A DNA stretch of 64,000 nucleotides from Actinomadura sp. NBRC 104412 (GCF_030269515.1 NZ_BSTM01000003.1:224102-288101); one strand, 5' to 3'; shown: positions 29,872 to 38,532, numbered from the stretch's first letter. Translations and numbers: made by a program. Notes: a model not told the origin generated them from the sequence alone.

Positions 29872-31077
29872 TCACGAGGACAGCTCGCGTTCCAGCGGCG
29901 TGCGGAAGCGCGGGGTGACGCGCACCCCGCCGCACCAGCCGGCGATGCGATCGGCCTCGGCCTCGATCGCGGTCCTCGCCTCGGCGCCCACGTCCTCCAG
30001 CAGGCGCAGCGCGATCTCGCCGTCGCCTCGCTGGGCCCAGCCGCCCACGACGCGGCCGTTCCACCACACGGTCGGGCCGATGTTGCCGGACCGGTCGAAC
30101 AGGCGCGGCCGGTGGTCGCCGACGAGCCAGTCGCGTTCCTGCCAGCCCATGGGCGTCGGGTCGAGGGCGGGCAGCAGCGCCGCCCATGGCTCCGGTTCGG
30201 GTACGGGCGTGCCGAGGTCGTCGGTGAGCATCACGCCGGTCGCGGTGCCGGTCCGCTCGTCGGGCAGCTCGACCTCCGTGACGTCCAGAAGGGCCAGGGC
30301 CTTGCGCACCTCGCCCATCGTCCAGCCCGTCCACCACTTGAGGTCGGACACGGGGGCGGGGCCGAACGCGCGCAGCCACTCCCGTACCAGGTCGGCACGG
30401 GCCTGCTCGGGCGGCACCGGGGTGATCCCGCCGGGCAGCCACGCCTCGATGGGCGACCAGCGGTACTGGCTGCTGATCCAGGATCCGTTGGGACGCCCGC
30501 GCACGATCCGCCCCTGGCAGCCCAGTATCACCAGGACCCAGGTCGTGATGCTGACGGGACGCGAGTACGACTTGTCCGGCGCCGGGTGGACCTTGGTGCG
30601 CAGCCGCGGCTCGTCGGCGCTGAGCTGCGCGCCGGTGGCCTCGCCGCGGGCCAGCAGCGCCCGGTGCGTGGCCTCCTCGACCTCGGCGAGCCAGCCGTCG
30701 AGCCCGCCGGGGTGGCCGGCGCCGAGCCCGGCCTGCTCCATGAACCGGGAGTAGGTGCGGCGCTGCCGTACCGCCAGGGCGTCGGCGCACGACGCCTGTA
30801 AGACGGGGAGCAGTTCGACCGGCACCACGAACATCGTGCGCCGCATCGCCAGCAGCCGTACGAGCGTGCGGTCGTCGTACAGGGCGGCCTCGATCGCGGC
30901 GGGCGTGACATCGCGCCCGCGCGCCGCGACCGACAGGAACACCGTGGCCGGGTCGGTGGCGTGCAGGGCCACGAGGGACCTGGCGACGGAGGCCGCGTCG
31001 TCCGCCTTCGCCGCGGGCGCCAGCCGGTGCCGGTGCGCCAGCAGCGCCCGCCGCGTGTCCACACTGATCGAACGCAT
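29872..31077 (-). CDS. Winged-helix DNA-binding protein, AlkZ/YcaQ-like superfamily
   Basis: A 401-residue protein of the COG3214 (HTH_42) superfamily, which includes DNA glycosylases that unhook interstrand crosslinks or excise bulky alkyl adducts. The tandem winged-helix pattern, the RLLAMRRTMFVVP segment, and DWLVGDHRPRLFDRSGNIGPTVWWNGRVVGGW near the C-terminus are typical. In active AlkZ/YcaQ the catalytic motif is QxQ or QxD in the N-terminal helix-loop; here the equivalent region reads LVALHATDPATVF, with His and Thr in place of Gln. Activity is therefore uncertain. The ATG lies 6 nt after TATGCT (31089-31084), so the transcript is probably leaderless. Confidence 0.85.
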   Translation of the reverse strand: MRSISVDTRRALLAHRHRLAPAAKADDAASVARSLVALHATDPATVFLSVAARGRDVTPAAIEAALYDDRTLVRLLAMRRTMFVVPVELLPVLQASCADALAVRQRRTYSRFMEQAGLGAGHPGGLDGWLAEVEEATHRALLARGEATGAQLSADEPRLRTKVHPAPDKSYSRPVSITTWVLVILGCQGRIVRGRPNGSWISSQYRWSPIEAWLPGGITPVPPEQARADLVREWLRAFGPAPVSDLKWWTGWTMGEVRKALALLDVTEVELPDERTGTATGVMLTDDLGTPVPEPEPWAALLPALDPTPMGWQERDWLVGDHRPRLFDRSGNIGPTVWWNGRVVGGWAQRGDGEIALRLLEDVGAEARTAIEAEADRIAGWCGGVRVTPRFRTPLERELSS

Positions 31078-31083
31078 GAGCGA

Positions 31084-31089
31084 AGCATA
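31084..31089 (-). promoter_or_regulatory. -10 box of the AlkZ-like gene (leaderless)
   Basis: TATGCT on the minus strand, 6 nt before the ATG. Confidence 0.5.
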
Positions 31090-31134
31090 CGTTCCGGGGA
31101 GGGTGGCGGCGCCCCCCGATCCACCGGCGAGGGG

Positions 31135-31470
31135 TCAGCCGCCCCCGCCGTTGGAGATCTTGACGACCACGTTGTCCTTGGTGACCGACTGGACGGAGAT
31201 GTCGAACCCCTCCGCCTGCTCGCCCTCGCCCACCGGGACGGTGATCTGCTGTCCGGCGATCCTCATCGTGACGTTCTGGCCCTGCACGCTCACCAGCTCC
31301 GCCTCCACGCCCAGGATGGACGCGCGGGCGTCGACGCCACGGTTGAAGGTCACGGTGCACGCGTTGATGGTGCAGTCGGTCTCGGCGTTCTCGCTGCTGC
31401 ACGCCGCCGCCCCGAGGGGCAGCAGCAACAGGGGCAGCAGCGCCAGCTTCCGTCGTACAGGCGAGATCAT
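31135..31470 (-). CDS. Small lipoprotein of unknown function
   Basis: A 111-residue predicted lipoprotein. The signal has basic residues (PVRRK), a Leu-rich core and lipobox LGAAAC, so the mature protein begins at that Cys and is anchored outside the membrane. The mature domain has two more cysteines (TDCTINACTV) and alternating hydrophobic strands with no recognised family. It depends on Lgt and LspA, both encoded in this window. The ATG follows TAGACT (31483-31478) by 7 nt: leaderless. Confidence 0.8.
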   Translation of the reverse strand: MISPVRRKLALLPLLLLPLGAAACSSENAETDCTINACTVTFNRGVDARASILGVEAELVSVQGQNVTMRIAGQQITVPVGEGEQAEGFDISVQSVTKDNVVVKISNGGGG

Positions 31471-31477
31471 GGCTCGG

Positions 31478-31483
31478 AGTCTA
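31478..31483 (-). promoter_or_regulatory. -10 box of the small lipoprotein gene (leaderless)
   Basis: TAGACT on the minus strand, 7 nt before the ATG. Confidence 0.5.
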
Positions 31484-31571
31484 GGGGGCCGGGGCCACGC
31501 CCCACCCCTTCCGAGGACGGAACCTCGCGCCGAGGCAAGTCATACCCGGCGGTGACGCCGGGTCCCCCGCG

Positions 31572-32018
31572 TCATCCACCCGAGTGGCCGGGACCGTGGC
31601 CGCCGTTCTTGTCGCCCACGCCGTGCTGGTCGCCGTGGACGATGCTGCCGCCCAGGTCCTTGCGCAGCGTCTCCAGGATCTGCGGGGTGGCCACCGCCAC
31701 CCAGCCCGGCCCGACCAGGTACGTGCCGCCCCACGGCTTGGCCTCGGTCAGCCAGGCGTCCCGGCCCTTGTCGTCGGTGAAGCTGACCAGCACGTACCGC
31801 CCCGCGGACGTCTTGCACTGCCCCTGCTTCAGCTCCTTGGAGTCGCGTTTGCCGATCAGTGTGCACCCGGTCTTCTGCGCGAGCTGCTCGATCGTGGCGC
31901 GTTGCGCCTGAGGCGTCTCCTGACCCGACTTCGAGCAGCCGGCGGCCAGGGACAGCGCTAGTGCGGCGCCGCACACCAGTGCGGCCTTGACCGGGGTGAG
32001 GTGGTACAGGGAGCCCAT
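31572..32018 (-). CDS. Lipoprotein of unknown function
   Basis: A 148-residue predicted lipoprotein. After MGSLYHLTPVKAA comes a hydrophobic core and the lipobox LAAGC. The mature part contains two Cys (TGCTLIGK, QGQCKTS) that may form a disulfide, a YVLVSFTDD strand, and a His/Gly-rich C-terminus (HGDQHGVGDKNGGHGPGHSGG) that could bind metal, which is an inference. The ATG at 32018 is preferred over an in-frame start 48 nt upstream because GGAAGG precedes it and the signal peptide begins there. An 11-bp-phased repeat array lies in its upstream region. Confidence 0.8.
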   Translation of the reverse strand: MGSLYHLTPVKAALVCGAALALSLAAGCSKSGQETPQAQRATIEQLAQKTGCTLIGKRDSKELKQGQCKTSAGRYVLVSFTDDKGRDAWLTEAKPWGGTYLVGPGWVAVATPQILETLRKDLGGSIVHGDQHGVGDKNGGHGPGHSGG

Positions 32019-32083
32019 TGGCCCTTCCTCCCGCGTGAGATGCGCGAATCGACGGGAGGTACGCAAGAGGGGCCTGCGAGGTT

Positions 32084-32177
32084 CAGTGCACCTTCAGGGT
32101 TACATCTCTGCTGCTTCAGTGCCGCGACAGTGCTGCGGCAGTGCTTTGTCAGTGCTCTGCTAGTGCTGCATCAGGCG
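32084..32177. repeat. 11-bp-phased CAGTGC repeat array
   Basis: CAGTGC occurs at 32084, 32117, 32128, 32139 and 32150, with TAGTGC at 32161, CAGGGT at 32095 and CAGGCG at 32172, all in one 11-bp register (the 32106 position reads CTCTGC). The strict one-turn spacing suggests tandem binding by a protein such as an OmpR-type response regulator, whose sites are 11-bp direct repeats. The array lies upstream of the lipoprotein gene at 32018 and runs into the end of the HEAT-repeat gene. Confidence 0.7.
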
Positions 32178-33404
32178 GCTCGCGGCCGCCGCGCGCACGC
32201 CGGGTTCCTCGGCCTCGTCATGATGGAGCCGTTGGAGGCGGATGCGGGTCTCGCGGGTGAGGGGCGCGGTCTGGGACGCGACCTGGCGTACGCCCTCCTC
32301 GCAGTCCCACAGGCCCTCGATGGTGTAGGACTCGGCCGTGTGGGGCGCGGTACGGGTCAAAGCGGTCAGCACACGTGGTCGTAGAAAAGCGTAGGTCGAC
32401 TCGGTCCAAGCGGATTTCAGCAACGGTACGGCTTCGCCTGCGCGTAGCCTGCCCAAGCCCTCAATGGGACCTGCGGCGTCACCCCAATCACGGCGTTCAA
32501 GCGCGTCATGCAACTCGGTCATCAGCAAGGGGATGTCTTGGCGCGTGCCGTAGCGGGCGAGGATCGCCAAACCCATGTCGGCGCAACCGCCTCTGGTGCT
32601 GGCCCACGCCCGCGCGCGCGGCAGCGCCTCCGGCCCGTACTCGCGCAACGCACGGCACACGGCCCCGCCCCATCTGCTAGGTCGCTGGGGCAGCAGTTCC
32701 TCCGCCAGATCCAACAGGCCCGGCGCGCGCCTGCGCCCCAGCTCGAAGATGGCCCCCACCGCGGCGTCGTCGCGCCGCCTGGCCAGTTCGAGCAACTCGT
32801 CCTCCGAGCGCCGCGACCGGTCGGCGGCACCGGAACCGGTGCCCGTCCGGCGCAGCCGCCCCTTCTCCCGGACGCGGCTGAGCGCGTCGGCGATCCGCGG
32901 CCGCCTGGCCGCCCAGCTCTCGATCACCGGATTGCTCGGCCCCATGATCAGCAGATTGAGCGTGGCGTCGTCGCAGCGCGCGTCCACCAGAGCCTCCATC
33001 CCGGCGGCCGGCCCGGGATCGCCCAGCTCGATAAGGGCCTCCACGGCGTCGAGCCAGTGCGTGCCCTCCTCGGCGTACCGGCGCAGCACCCCCGCCGCCT
33101 CCCGGCGGCTCAGCCGTGCCAGGTCGGTCAGCACCCGCAAGGCCAGCAGCACCCGCCGTTCGTCGCCCTCGCCCTGGTCGGCTGGGTCGAACAGATGCTC
33201 GGCGACAGGACGCACGGGTAGTTCGAGATCGACCATCAACCGGGCGTAGTACAGGCTGCGCGTCTCGCATTGAGGGTCCCACCGCGGATCGCGGCGTATG
33301 CAGTCGTACACGTACTCTCCCGCGCCCGGCCGGTCGGCCGCCCGCCGCGCCGCCCTGCCGAGCCCCCGCTGTAGCTGACCATGCAGAGTACCCGCTGATT
33401 GCAT
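32160..33404 (-). CDS. HEAT-repeat-like protein
   Basis: A 414-residue all-helical protein. An N-terminal conserved block (YVYDCIRRDPRWDPQCETRSLYYARLMVDL) matches an actinobacterial family annotated only as HEAT-repeat containing. Repeating pairs of amphipathic helices follow (LTDLARLSRREAAGVLRRYAEEG; LMTELHDALERRDWGDAAGPIEGLGRL), with a charged region about residues 195-215. Such proteins are usually protein-protein scaffolds. The start is uncertain: ATG at 33404 has GAGG 6 nt upstream; a longer frame reaches 33458. It lies downstream of the ABC exporter on the same strand. Confidence 0.72.
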   Translation of the reverse strand: MQSAGTLHGQLQRGLGRAARRAADRPGAGEYVYDCIRRDPRWDPQCETRSLYYARLMVDLELPVRPVAEHLFDPADQGEGDERRVLLALRVLTDLARLSRREAAGVLRRYAEEGTHWLDAVEALIELGDPGPAAGMEALVDARCDDATLNLLIMGPSNPVIESWAARRPRIADALSRVREKGRLRRTGTGSGAADRSRRSEDELLELARRRDDAAVGAIFELGRRRAPGLLDLAEELLPQRPSRWGGAVCRALREYGPEALPRARAWASTRGGCADMGLAILARYGTRQDIPLLMTELHDALERRDWGDAAGPIEGLGRLRAGEAVPLLKSAWTESTYAFLRPRVLTALTRTAPHTAESYTIEGLWDCEEGVRQVASQTAPLTRETRIRLQRLHHDEAEEPGVRAAAASRLMQH

Positions 33405-33539
33405 CTTGACCTCGTTGTTCACCACGCCAGAATGCGCACCCGACCAGATATCGGGCAAGTGCTTTAGCCGTCGAACGGCCGGTCTCCTTCCCCGGCGGCT
33501 CGCCGATCATGCGTCCCGCGGATCGCGCCGGGGCCGGTC

Positions 33540-35321
33540 CTACACGGCCCGCTGGGCGATCCAGGACGCGTGCAGCTCGGCGTACACGCCGGGCTCGCCC
33601 ACCAGGACCGAGTGCGGGCCGCGCTGCACGATCCGCCCGCCGTCGAAGACGATCACCTCGTCGGCGGCCTCCGCCGTGGACATCCGGTGAGCGATGGCGA
33701 TCGCCGTGCGGCCGCGCGTCGCCCCGTCCAGCGCCCGCTGGATCCGCACCTCGGTGGCCGGGTCGACGGCCGAGGTCGCCTCGTCCAGCACCAGCAGGTC
33801 GGGGTCGGCGACGTAGGCGCGGGCCAGCGCGACCAACTGCCGCTCACCGGCCGACAGGGACTCGCCGCGCTGGCCGACGGGCGTGTCCAGGCCGCGCGGC
33901 AGGCCCTCCAGCCAGTCCGCCAGGCCGAGTTCGGTCAGGGCCAGCACCAGGTCGGCGTCGGTCGCCCCGGGCCTGCCGTAGCGGATGTTGTCGGCCAGGG
34001 ACGCGTCGAACAGGAACCCGTCCTGCGGCACCATCACGATGCGCTCCCGCAGGGACGAGAACCGGACGCGCTCCAGCGGCACCCCGTCCACCAGGACCCG
34101 CCCGGACACCGGGTCCATGAGGCGGGTCAGCAGCTTGGCGAAGGTGGTCTTGCCCGACCCGGTCTCGCCCACGACCGCGACCCGGCTGCGCGGCGCGATC
34201 GCCACGTTCACCTCGTGCAGCACGGGCGGGCCGCCCGGGTAGGCGAACCCCACGTCCTCGAACCGCACCTCGATGGGGCCGCGCGGCAGCACCTCGCCGT
34301 CCTCGCCCGGGTCGGCCACGTCCGGCTCGGTGTCCAGGACGCCCAGCACGCGCCGCCAGCCGGCGATGGCGTTCTGCGCCTCGTTCAGCACCTCGGTCGC
34401 GGTCTGCATGGGGCTGACGAACAGGGTGACCAGGAACAGGAAGGCGATCAGCCGTCCGGCCGAGAGCTGCCCGCCCACGCCCAGCAGCGTCCCGGCCACC
34501 ACGACACCGGCCGTGGCCAGGGCGGCGACCAGCTCGCTGGAGGGGAAGGTCAGCGCCACCAGCCCCTGCGCCCTGGTCTGGGCCTTCCTGTGCTGGTCCA
34601 CGGTCTCGTCCACGCGCCTCGCGGTGCGCTCCTCGGACCCGTAGGCGCGGATCACCGCGGCGCCCACCACCGACTCGCTCACGGCCGCCAGCAGGTCCCC
34701 CATCCGCTCCCGCACCCGCATGTACGCCGCGGAGATCAGCCGCTGGAACCGGCGCAGCGCGAACGCCAGCGGCAGGAACGCCGCCCACACCAGCAGCGTC
34801 AGCGGCCAGGAGTAGATCGCCATCAGGACGGTCGCGACCACGAGCTGCCCCAGCGAGACGATGATCATCAGCCCGCCCCACTGCATGAACTGGCTGATCT
34901 GGTCCACGTCACCGGTCACCCGCGACACCAGCGCGCCGCGCCGCTCCCCGCTCTGCGTCAGCATCGACAGGTCGTGGACGTGCCGGAACGCCTTGATCCG
35001 CAGCGTCGCCAGACCGGCCTCGGTGGTCTTGTAGAGCCGGACGTTCATCGCGTACGCGCTCAGCGCGGTCAGCACCACGGCCACCGCGCACAACAGCACG
35101 GCACCCCGGATGAAGCCCACGTCGGGGCCGCCCGGCGCGGCCAGGCCACGGTCGATCGTCTGCTGGACGGCGATCGGCACCACGACCCGCCCGGCGGTCG
35201 CCACCAGGGCCAGCAGCAGCGTCCCCACCAGCCCGGCCGTGAACTGGGGGCTCAGCCGGAGGCCGCGGCGCAGCGTGCTGACGGCGCCCTCACCGGCCGA
35301 CGTCTCGCTGAGCGTGGTCAT
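33540..35321 (-). CDS. ABC exporter subunit with consensus ATPase site
   Basis: A 593-residue half-transporter: six membrane helices (about 28-300) followed by an ATPase domain. Walker A is GETGSGKTT, Walker B LLVLDEATSAVD with the catalytic Glu, and the switch His is in AIAHRMST. The ABC signature is non-canonical, LSAGERQ. It overlaps the upstream partner gene by 4 bp (ATGA). In heterodimeric exporters the consensus site is made from this Walker set and the partner's normal signature. Substrate unknown; multidrug or lipid export is a family-level guess. Confidence 0.94.
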   Translation of the reverse strand: MTTLSETSAGEGAVSTLRRGLRLSPQFTAGLVGTLLLALVATAGRVVVPIAVQQTIDRGLAAPGGPDVGFIRGAVLLCAVAVVLTALSAYAMNVRLYKTTEAGLATLRIKAFRHVHDLSMLTQSGERRGALVSRVTGDVDQISQFMQWGGLMIIVSLGQLVVATVLMAIYSWPLTLLVWAAFLPLAFALRRFQRLISAAYMRVRERMGDLLAAVSESVVGAAVIRAYGSEERTARRVDETVDQHRKAQTRAQGLVALTFPSSELVAALATAGVVVAGTLLGVGGQLSAGRLIAFLFLVTLFVSPMQTATEVLNEAQNAIAGWRRVLGVLDTEPDVADPGEDGEVLPRGPIEVRFEDVGFAYPGGPPVLHEVNVAIAPRSRVAVVGETGSGKTTFAKLLTRLMDPVSGRVLVDGVPLERVRFSSLRERIVMVPQDGFLFDASLADNIRYGRPGATDADLVLALTELGLADWLEGLPRGLDTPVGQRGESLSAGERQLVALARAYVADPDLLVLDEATSAVDPATEVRIQRALDGATRGRTAIAIAHRMSTAEAADEVIVFDGGRIVQRGPHSVLVGEPGVYAELHASWIAQRAV

Positions 35322-37228
35322 CGCAGCGCCTCCTCTTCCAAGCCGAAGCCGCCCGGTTCGTCGCCCGCCTCCGCTTCTTCCTCTGGGCCCTCCTCTGGTT
35401 CTGCGCCCGTCGCAAGGGCCTCCTGTTCCGCCTCGGCGCGCTCGTAGGCGTTGACCAGGTTGCGGTAGCCCTCCGAGCGCTCCAGCAGCTCGGCGTGCGT
35501 CCCGCGATCCACGACCCGGCCGTGCTCCATGTAGACGACCTCGTCCGCCAGGCCGATGGTGGCCTTGCGGTACGCGACCACGACGACCGTCGTCCCGCCC
35601 TGCCCGGCGTCCTGCGCCTCCCGGATGCCCTGGAGGATCCGCGCCTCCACTTGGGGGTCAACGCTGGAGGTGGCGTCGTCCAGGACGAGCAGCCGCGGCC
35701 GGCGCACCAGAGCACGCGCCAAGGCGATCCGCTGCCGCTGGCCGCCGGATAAGGTCGCGCCCCGCTCCCCGACCCTGGTGTCCAAGCCGTCGGGCAGCGC
35801 GGCCACGAAACCGTCCGCCTGGGCCAGGCGAAGGGCCTCCCACACGCGCTCGTCCGGGACGTCCAGGCCGAGCGTGACGTTGCCGCGCACGTCGTCGTCG
35901 AAGAGGAAGGTCTGCTGGGGGACGAGCGCCGCCGTCTCCGCCACCCCGCCGCGCCGGACGTCCCGCAGGTCCACGCCGTCCAGCAGCACCGAGCCGTCGG
36001 CCGGATCGACCAGCCGCACCAGGAGCGAGGTCAGGGTGGACTTGCCGGACCCGGTCGGGCCGACGATCGCGAGCGTCCGTCCGGGTGCGGCCGCGAAGGC
36101 GACGTCATGCAACACCGGTGCGCCGCCTTCCCCGGCGCCCTCATAGGCGAAGCGGATCGCGCGCGCTTCGAGGGAGGCCGCCTTGTCCCCGTCCAGAACG
36201 GCGTCCCCGTACGGGAGGGAACCCCCGGCCTGGAGGACGTTCTGGACGCGCCGCCAGCCCACGACGCTGCGCGGCACCTCGGCCAGCACCCAGCCCAGCG
36301 CCCGGATGGGCCAGGCCAGCAGGGTGAACAGGTACGCCACGTTCACCAGGTCGCCCTCGGAGATCCCGCCCGACTCCAGCCGAATCGAGCCGACCAGCAG
36401 CACCGCCAGCACGCCCAGGTTGGGCAGCGCCTCCAGAACGGGGTCGAACAGGCCGCGCACCCGTCCCACCGCGACGTTGGCGTCCCGGAGCGCGTTCGCC
36501 GCGTCCGCGAACCGTTCCGTCTCCGACGCCTCCCGGCCCAGCGTCTTGACCACCAGGCCGCCCTCGAAGCTCTCGTGCGCCACCTCGCTCACCTCCGCCC
36601 GCAACTGCTGCGCGCGGGTCGCGACGGGCGCCAGGCGCCGCTGGTACAGGACGTTGAGCAGCGCGATGGCCGGGAACACCAGGAAGCCCACCACGGCCAG
36701 CGTCACATCGGTGACCAGGATCGACACCGCGGCGATGAACAGCATGAACACCACGCCCACGGCCATCGGCAGCGGCGCGATCGGCGCCCATACCGCCTCC
36801 ACGTCGGCGTTGGCGTTCGACAGCAGTTGCCCGGTGGGATGGCGGTGGTGCCAGGCCAGCGGCAGCCTCAGGTACTGGCGGGTGACCGAGCGCCGGTAGC
36901 TCGCCTGCATGCGGTACTGCATGAGCCCCGCGTAGAACCGGCGGCCCGCCACGCCCAGCGCCTTGAGCAGCGCCACCCCCATGATCGCCACGGCCGCGGC
37001 GGTGAGCGCCCCGGCGGTGGTGTCGCCGGACCGGAAGGCGGGCAGCACCACCTCTTCGGTGGTCCAGCCGAGCACCTGGGCCGTGCCGACGGTCATCACC
37101 GCGTACAGGGCGCTGGCCAGGACGGAGACCGTGAACACCCTCGGCTCGGCCCGCACGGCGATCCACAGGACCCGCATCCCCTCCCGGAGGATGCGGGAGT
37201 TCACTCGCGTCGACCCAGCAGCAGGCAC
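35318..37228 (-). CDS. ABC exporter subunit with degenerate ATPase site
   Basis: A 636-residue half-transporter and partner of the next gene. Six membrane helices precede the ATPase domain. Walker A (GPTGSGKST) and signature (LSGGQ) are normal, but Walker B ends LLVLDDATSSVD with Asp replacing the catalytic Glu, and the switch His is Tyr in VVVAYRKAT. These changes define the degenerate site of heterodimeric exporters. The C-terminal ~45 residues are a Glu-rich tail. GTG start is preceded by GAGGAGAG. The two genes are translationally coupled with the degenerate subunit first. Confidence 0.94.
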   Translation of the reverse strand: MPAAGSTRVNSRILREGMRVLWIAVRAEPRVFTVSVLASALYAVMTVGTAQVLGWTTEEVVLPAFRSGDTTAGALTAAAVAIMGVALLKALGVAGRRFYAGLMQYRMQASYRRSVTRQYLRLPLAWHHRHPTGQLLSNANADVEAVWAPIAPLPMAVGVVFMLFIAAVSILVTDVTLAVVGFLVFPAIALLNVLYQRRLAPVATRAQQLRAEVSEVAHESFEGGLVVKTLGREASETERFADAANALRDANVAVGRVRGLFDPVLEALPNLGVLAVLLVGSIRLESGGISEGDLVNVAYLFTLLAWPIRALGWVLAEVPRSVVGWRRVQNVLQAGGSLPYGDAVLDGDKAASLEARAIRFAYEGAGEGGAPVLHDVAFAAAPGRTLAIVGPTGSGKSTLTSLLVRLVDPADGSVLLDGVDLRDVRRGGVAETAALVPQQTFLFDDDVRGNVTLGLDVPDERVWEALRLAQADGFVAALPDGLDTRVGERGATLSGGQRQRIALARALVRRPRLLVLDDATSSVDPQVEARILQGIREAQDAGQGGTTVVVVAYRKATIGLADEVVYMEHGRVVDRGTHAELLERSEGYRNLVNAYERAEAEQEALATGAEPEEGPEEEAEAGDEPGGFGLEEEALR

Positions 37229-37955
37229 GGGCAGTCTCTCCTCATCTGTGTGTCAAGGCGCCGCATCCCACCCTGCGGGGAACGTAACGGGGAGCAAAAG
37301 GGGCATGCAGGCGTGCACATGCCTACCATCGGCGGGGACCGGTTATTCCCGGCGCCCTCACCGGTGCGGCCCGCTCATCGCCGGATGAACGGGGCCCGCC
37401 GCCCGCCTCGTCGCAGGGGAACGCCGTCCCGGTGTGGCCGCGACCGGATACGGATCGGTCCTCCGAAGTGGCCGCCGTACTCGGTTCCGGGCGTGGACGA
37501 AATCGCCGACTCGGTCGAGTTCTTTGTCCGCCATGAGGGCGTTCGCCACGCCGTCCGGGACTGCGGCCCAGGCCGCTGAGCCGCAACGGGAGGAACTCCT
37601 GTGGCGGCGGATAAAAATTGCCCGGTTTGCCCGCGGAAAAGTCGTGGTTGAGATGACCTTGGTCCGGCCGGCCGGGCGCGGCGTGCCGGTTCCCCCGGCC
37701 CTCGGCGCGCCGCCCGGCCGATCGCGCAGGTCACGCGCCGCGGGCCCGGCGGATCGGCCATCCGGCCCGCCGGTAAAGGCCGCGTGAGGCCCGGCGCGGG
37801 CGGCGTCCCGGGCCACGGCGCGGCCGGCGGGCCGGGCCTGCGGGGCGCCGGGACGCGCGGATGCCGGGCGGGCGCCGGGGCCGGCCGGCGCGCCCGATCC
37901 GCCGGCATCCGGGAGGATCCGGCTTGGCGCCTTTAACAGGACGGTAACGGGAAGG

Positions 37956-37971
37956 TTCGCCGGCCGGCGAA
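37956..37971. promoter_or_regulatory. 16-bp perfect palindrome
   Basis: TTCGCCGGCCGGCGAA is its own reverse complement and lies about 220 bp upstream of the cold-shock ATG. An operator is possible; a chance palindrome in GC-rich DNA cannot be excluded. Confidence 0.35.
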
Positions 37972-38060
37972 TCACCTTGCTTGCGGCTCCTCCGTTTTAC
38001 GCGGAACCGGTGATACGGTGGCAGCGTCGGTTGCAGTCGTGGTTCTCGATCGTTTGTCAG

Positions 38061-38097
38061 ACGCCCGCGGACTGATGACAGCGGGCGTTTTGGCTTT
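38061..38097 (+). terminator. Hairpin with T-rich tail in the cold-shock leader
   Basis: ACGCCCGC (38061-38068) pairs with GCGGGCGT (38081-38088) over a 12-nt loop and is followed by TTTGGCTTTT. It looks like an intrinsic terminator about 90 nt before the cspA ATG, so it may act as an attenuator or temperature-sensitive leader structure, or end an upstream transcript. Confidence 0.6.
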
Positions 38098-38188
38098 TCC
38101 GGGACCGTACCGGGAGGCGAGGGCGTTCCGCAGCGACCGCGCTGGGCTCGCGAGGTGTGGGCCCACGTTTTGCCGCAAGGAGAAAGAC

Positions 38189-38395
38189 ATGCCCCAGCAG
38201 GGCACCGTGAAGTGGTTCAACGCCGAGAAGGGCTTCGGTTTCATCGCCGTCGACGGCGGCGGACCGGACGTGTTCGTGCACTACTCGGCGATCCAGACCT
38301 CCGGGTACCGCACTCTGGACGAGAACCAGCGCGTCCAGTTCGAGGTGACGCAGGGTAACCGGGGCCCGCAGGCCGACCAGGTCGTCCCCCTGTAA
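38189..38395 (+). CDS. CspA-family cold-shock protein
   Basis: A 68-residue single OB-fold RNA/DNA chaperone. RNP1 (KGFGFIAV) and RNP2 (VFVHYSAI) motifs are intact, and [14 protein letters not shown] is the canonical start. ATG at 38189 has AAGGAG 7 nt upstream. A strong terminator follows 25 bp after the stop. The long leader with a hairpin suggests RNA-level regulation as in other cold-shock genes. Whether it is cold-induced or constitutive cannot be told. Confidence 0.96.
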   Translation: MPQQGTVKWFNAEKGFGFIAVDGGGPDVFVHYSAIQTSGYRTLDENQRVQFEVTQGNRGPQADQVVPL

Positions 38396-38419
38396 CTCCC
38401 GTTACACCCTAGCCGTACT

Positions 38420-38447
38420 GCAGGGCCCGCATCCGTGCGGGCCCTGC
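38420..38447 (+). terminator. Terminator after the cold-shock gene
   Basis: A perfect 12-bp stem (38420-38431 with 38436-38447) with a TCCG tetraloop, followed by TGCCTTTGT. It separates the cold-shock gene from hisI. Confidence 0.88.
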
Positions 38448-38526
38448 TGCCTTTGTACGGGCCGCCTTTGTGCGAGCCGCCTTCGCCGAGGGCTGCCTTG
38501 GTGCGGCTCGTGGTGGCGACAGGCAA

Positions 38527-38532
38527 TAGGAT
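38527..38532 (+). promoter_or_regulatory. -10 box of hisI (leaderless)
   Basis: TAGGAT lies 7 nt before the hisI ATG. Confidence 0.55.

Larger units (their letters stand above)
37229..38188. other. ~960-bp region with no convincing gene
   Basis: No frame here has a recognisable domain, and the long minus-strand open frame (37358-37975) reads as compositional Arg/Ala/Pro sequence. A 64-codon plus-strand frame (ATG 37385 to TGA 37579) has mostly GC-ending codons in its second half (VDEIADSVEFFVRHEG) and could be a small gene, but I would not rely on it. The region includes an inverted repeat around 37301-37325 and a 16-bp palindrome at 37956-37971; its last part is the upstream region of the cold-shock gene. 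Confidence 0.5.

Noticed and set aside
37358..37975. A 205-residue minus-strand open frame in the large gap
   Set aside because: Low-complexity Arg/Ala/Pro composition, no domain, and no ribosome site.
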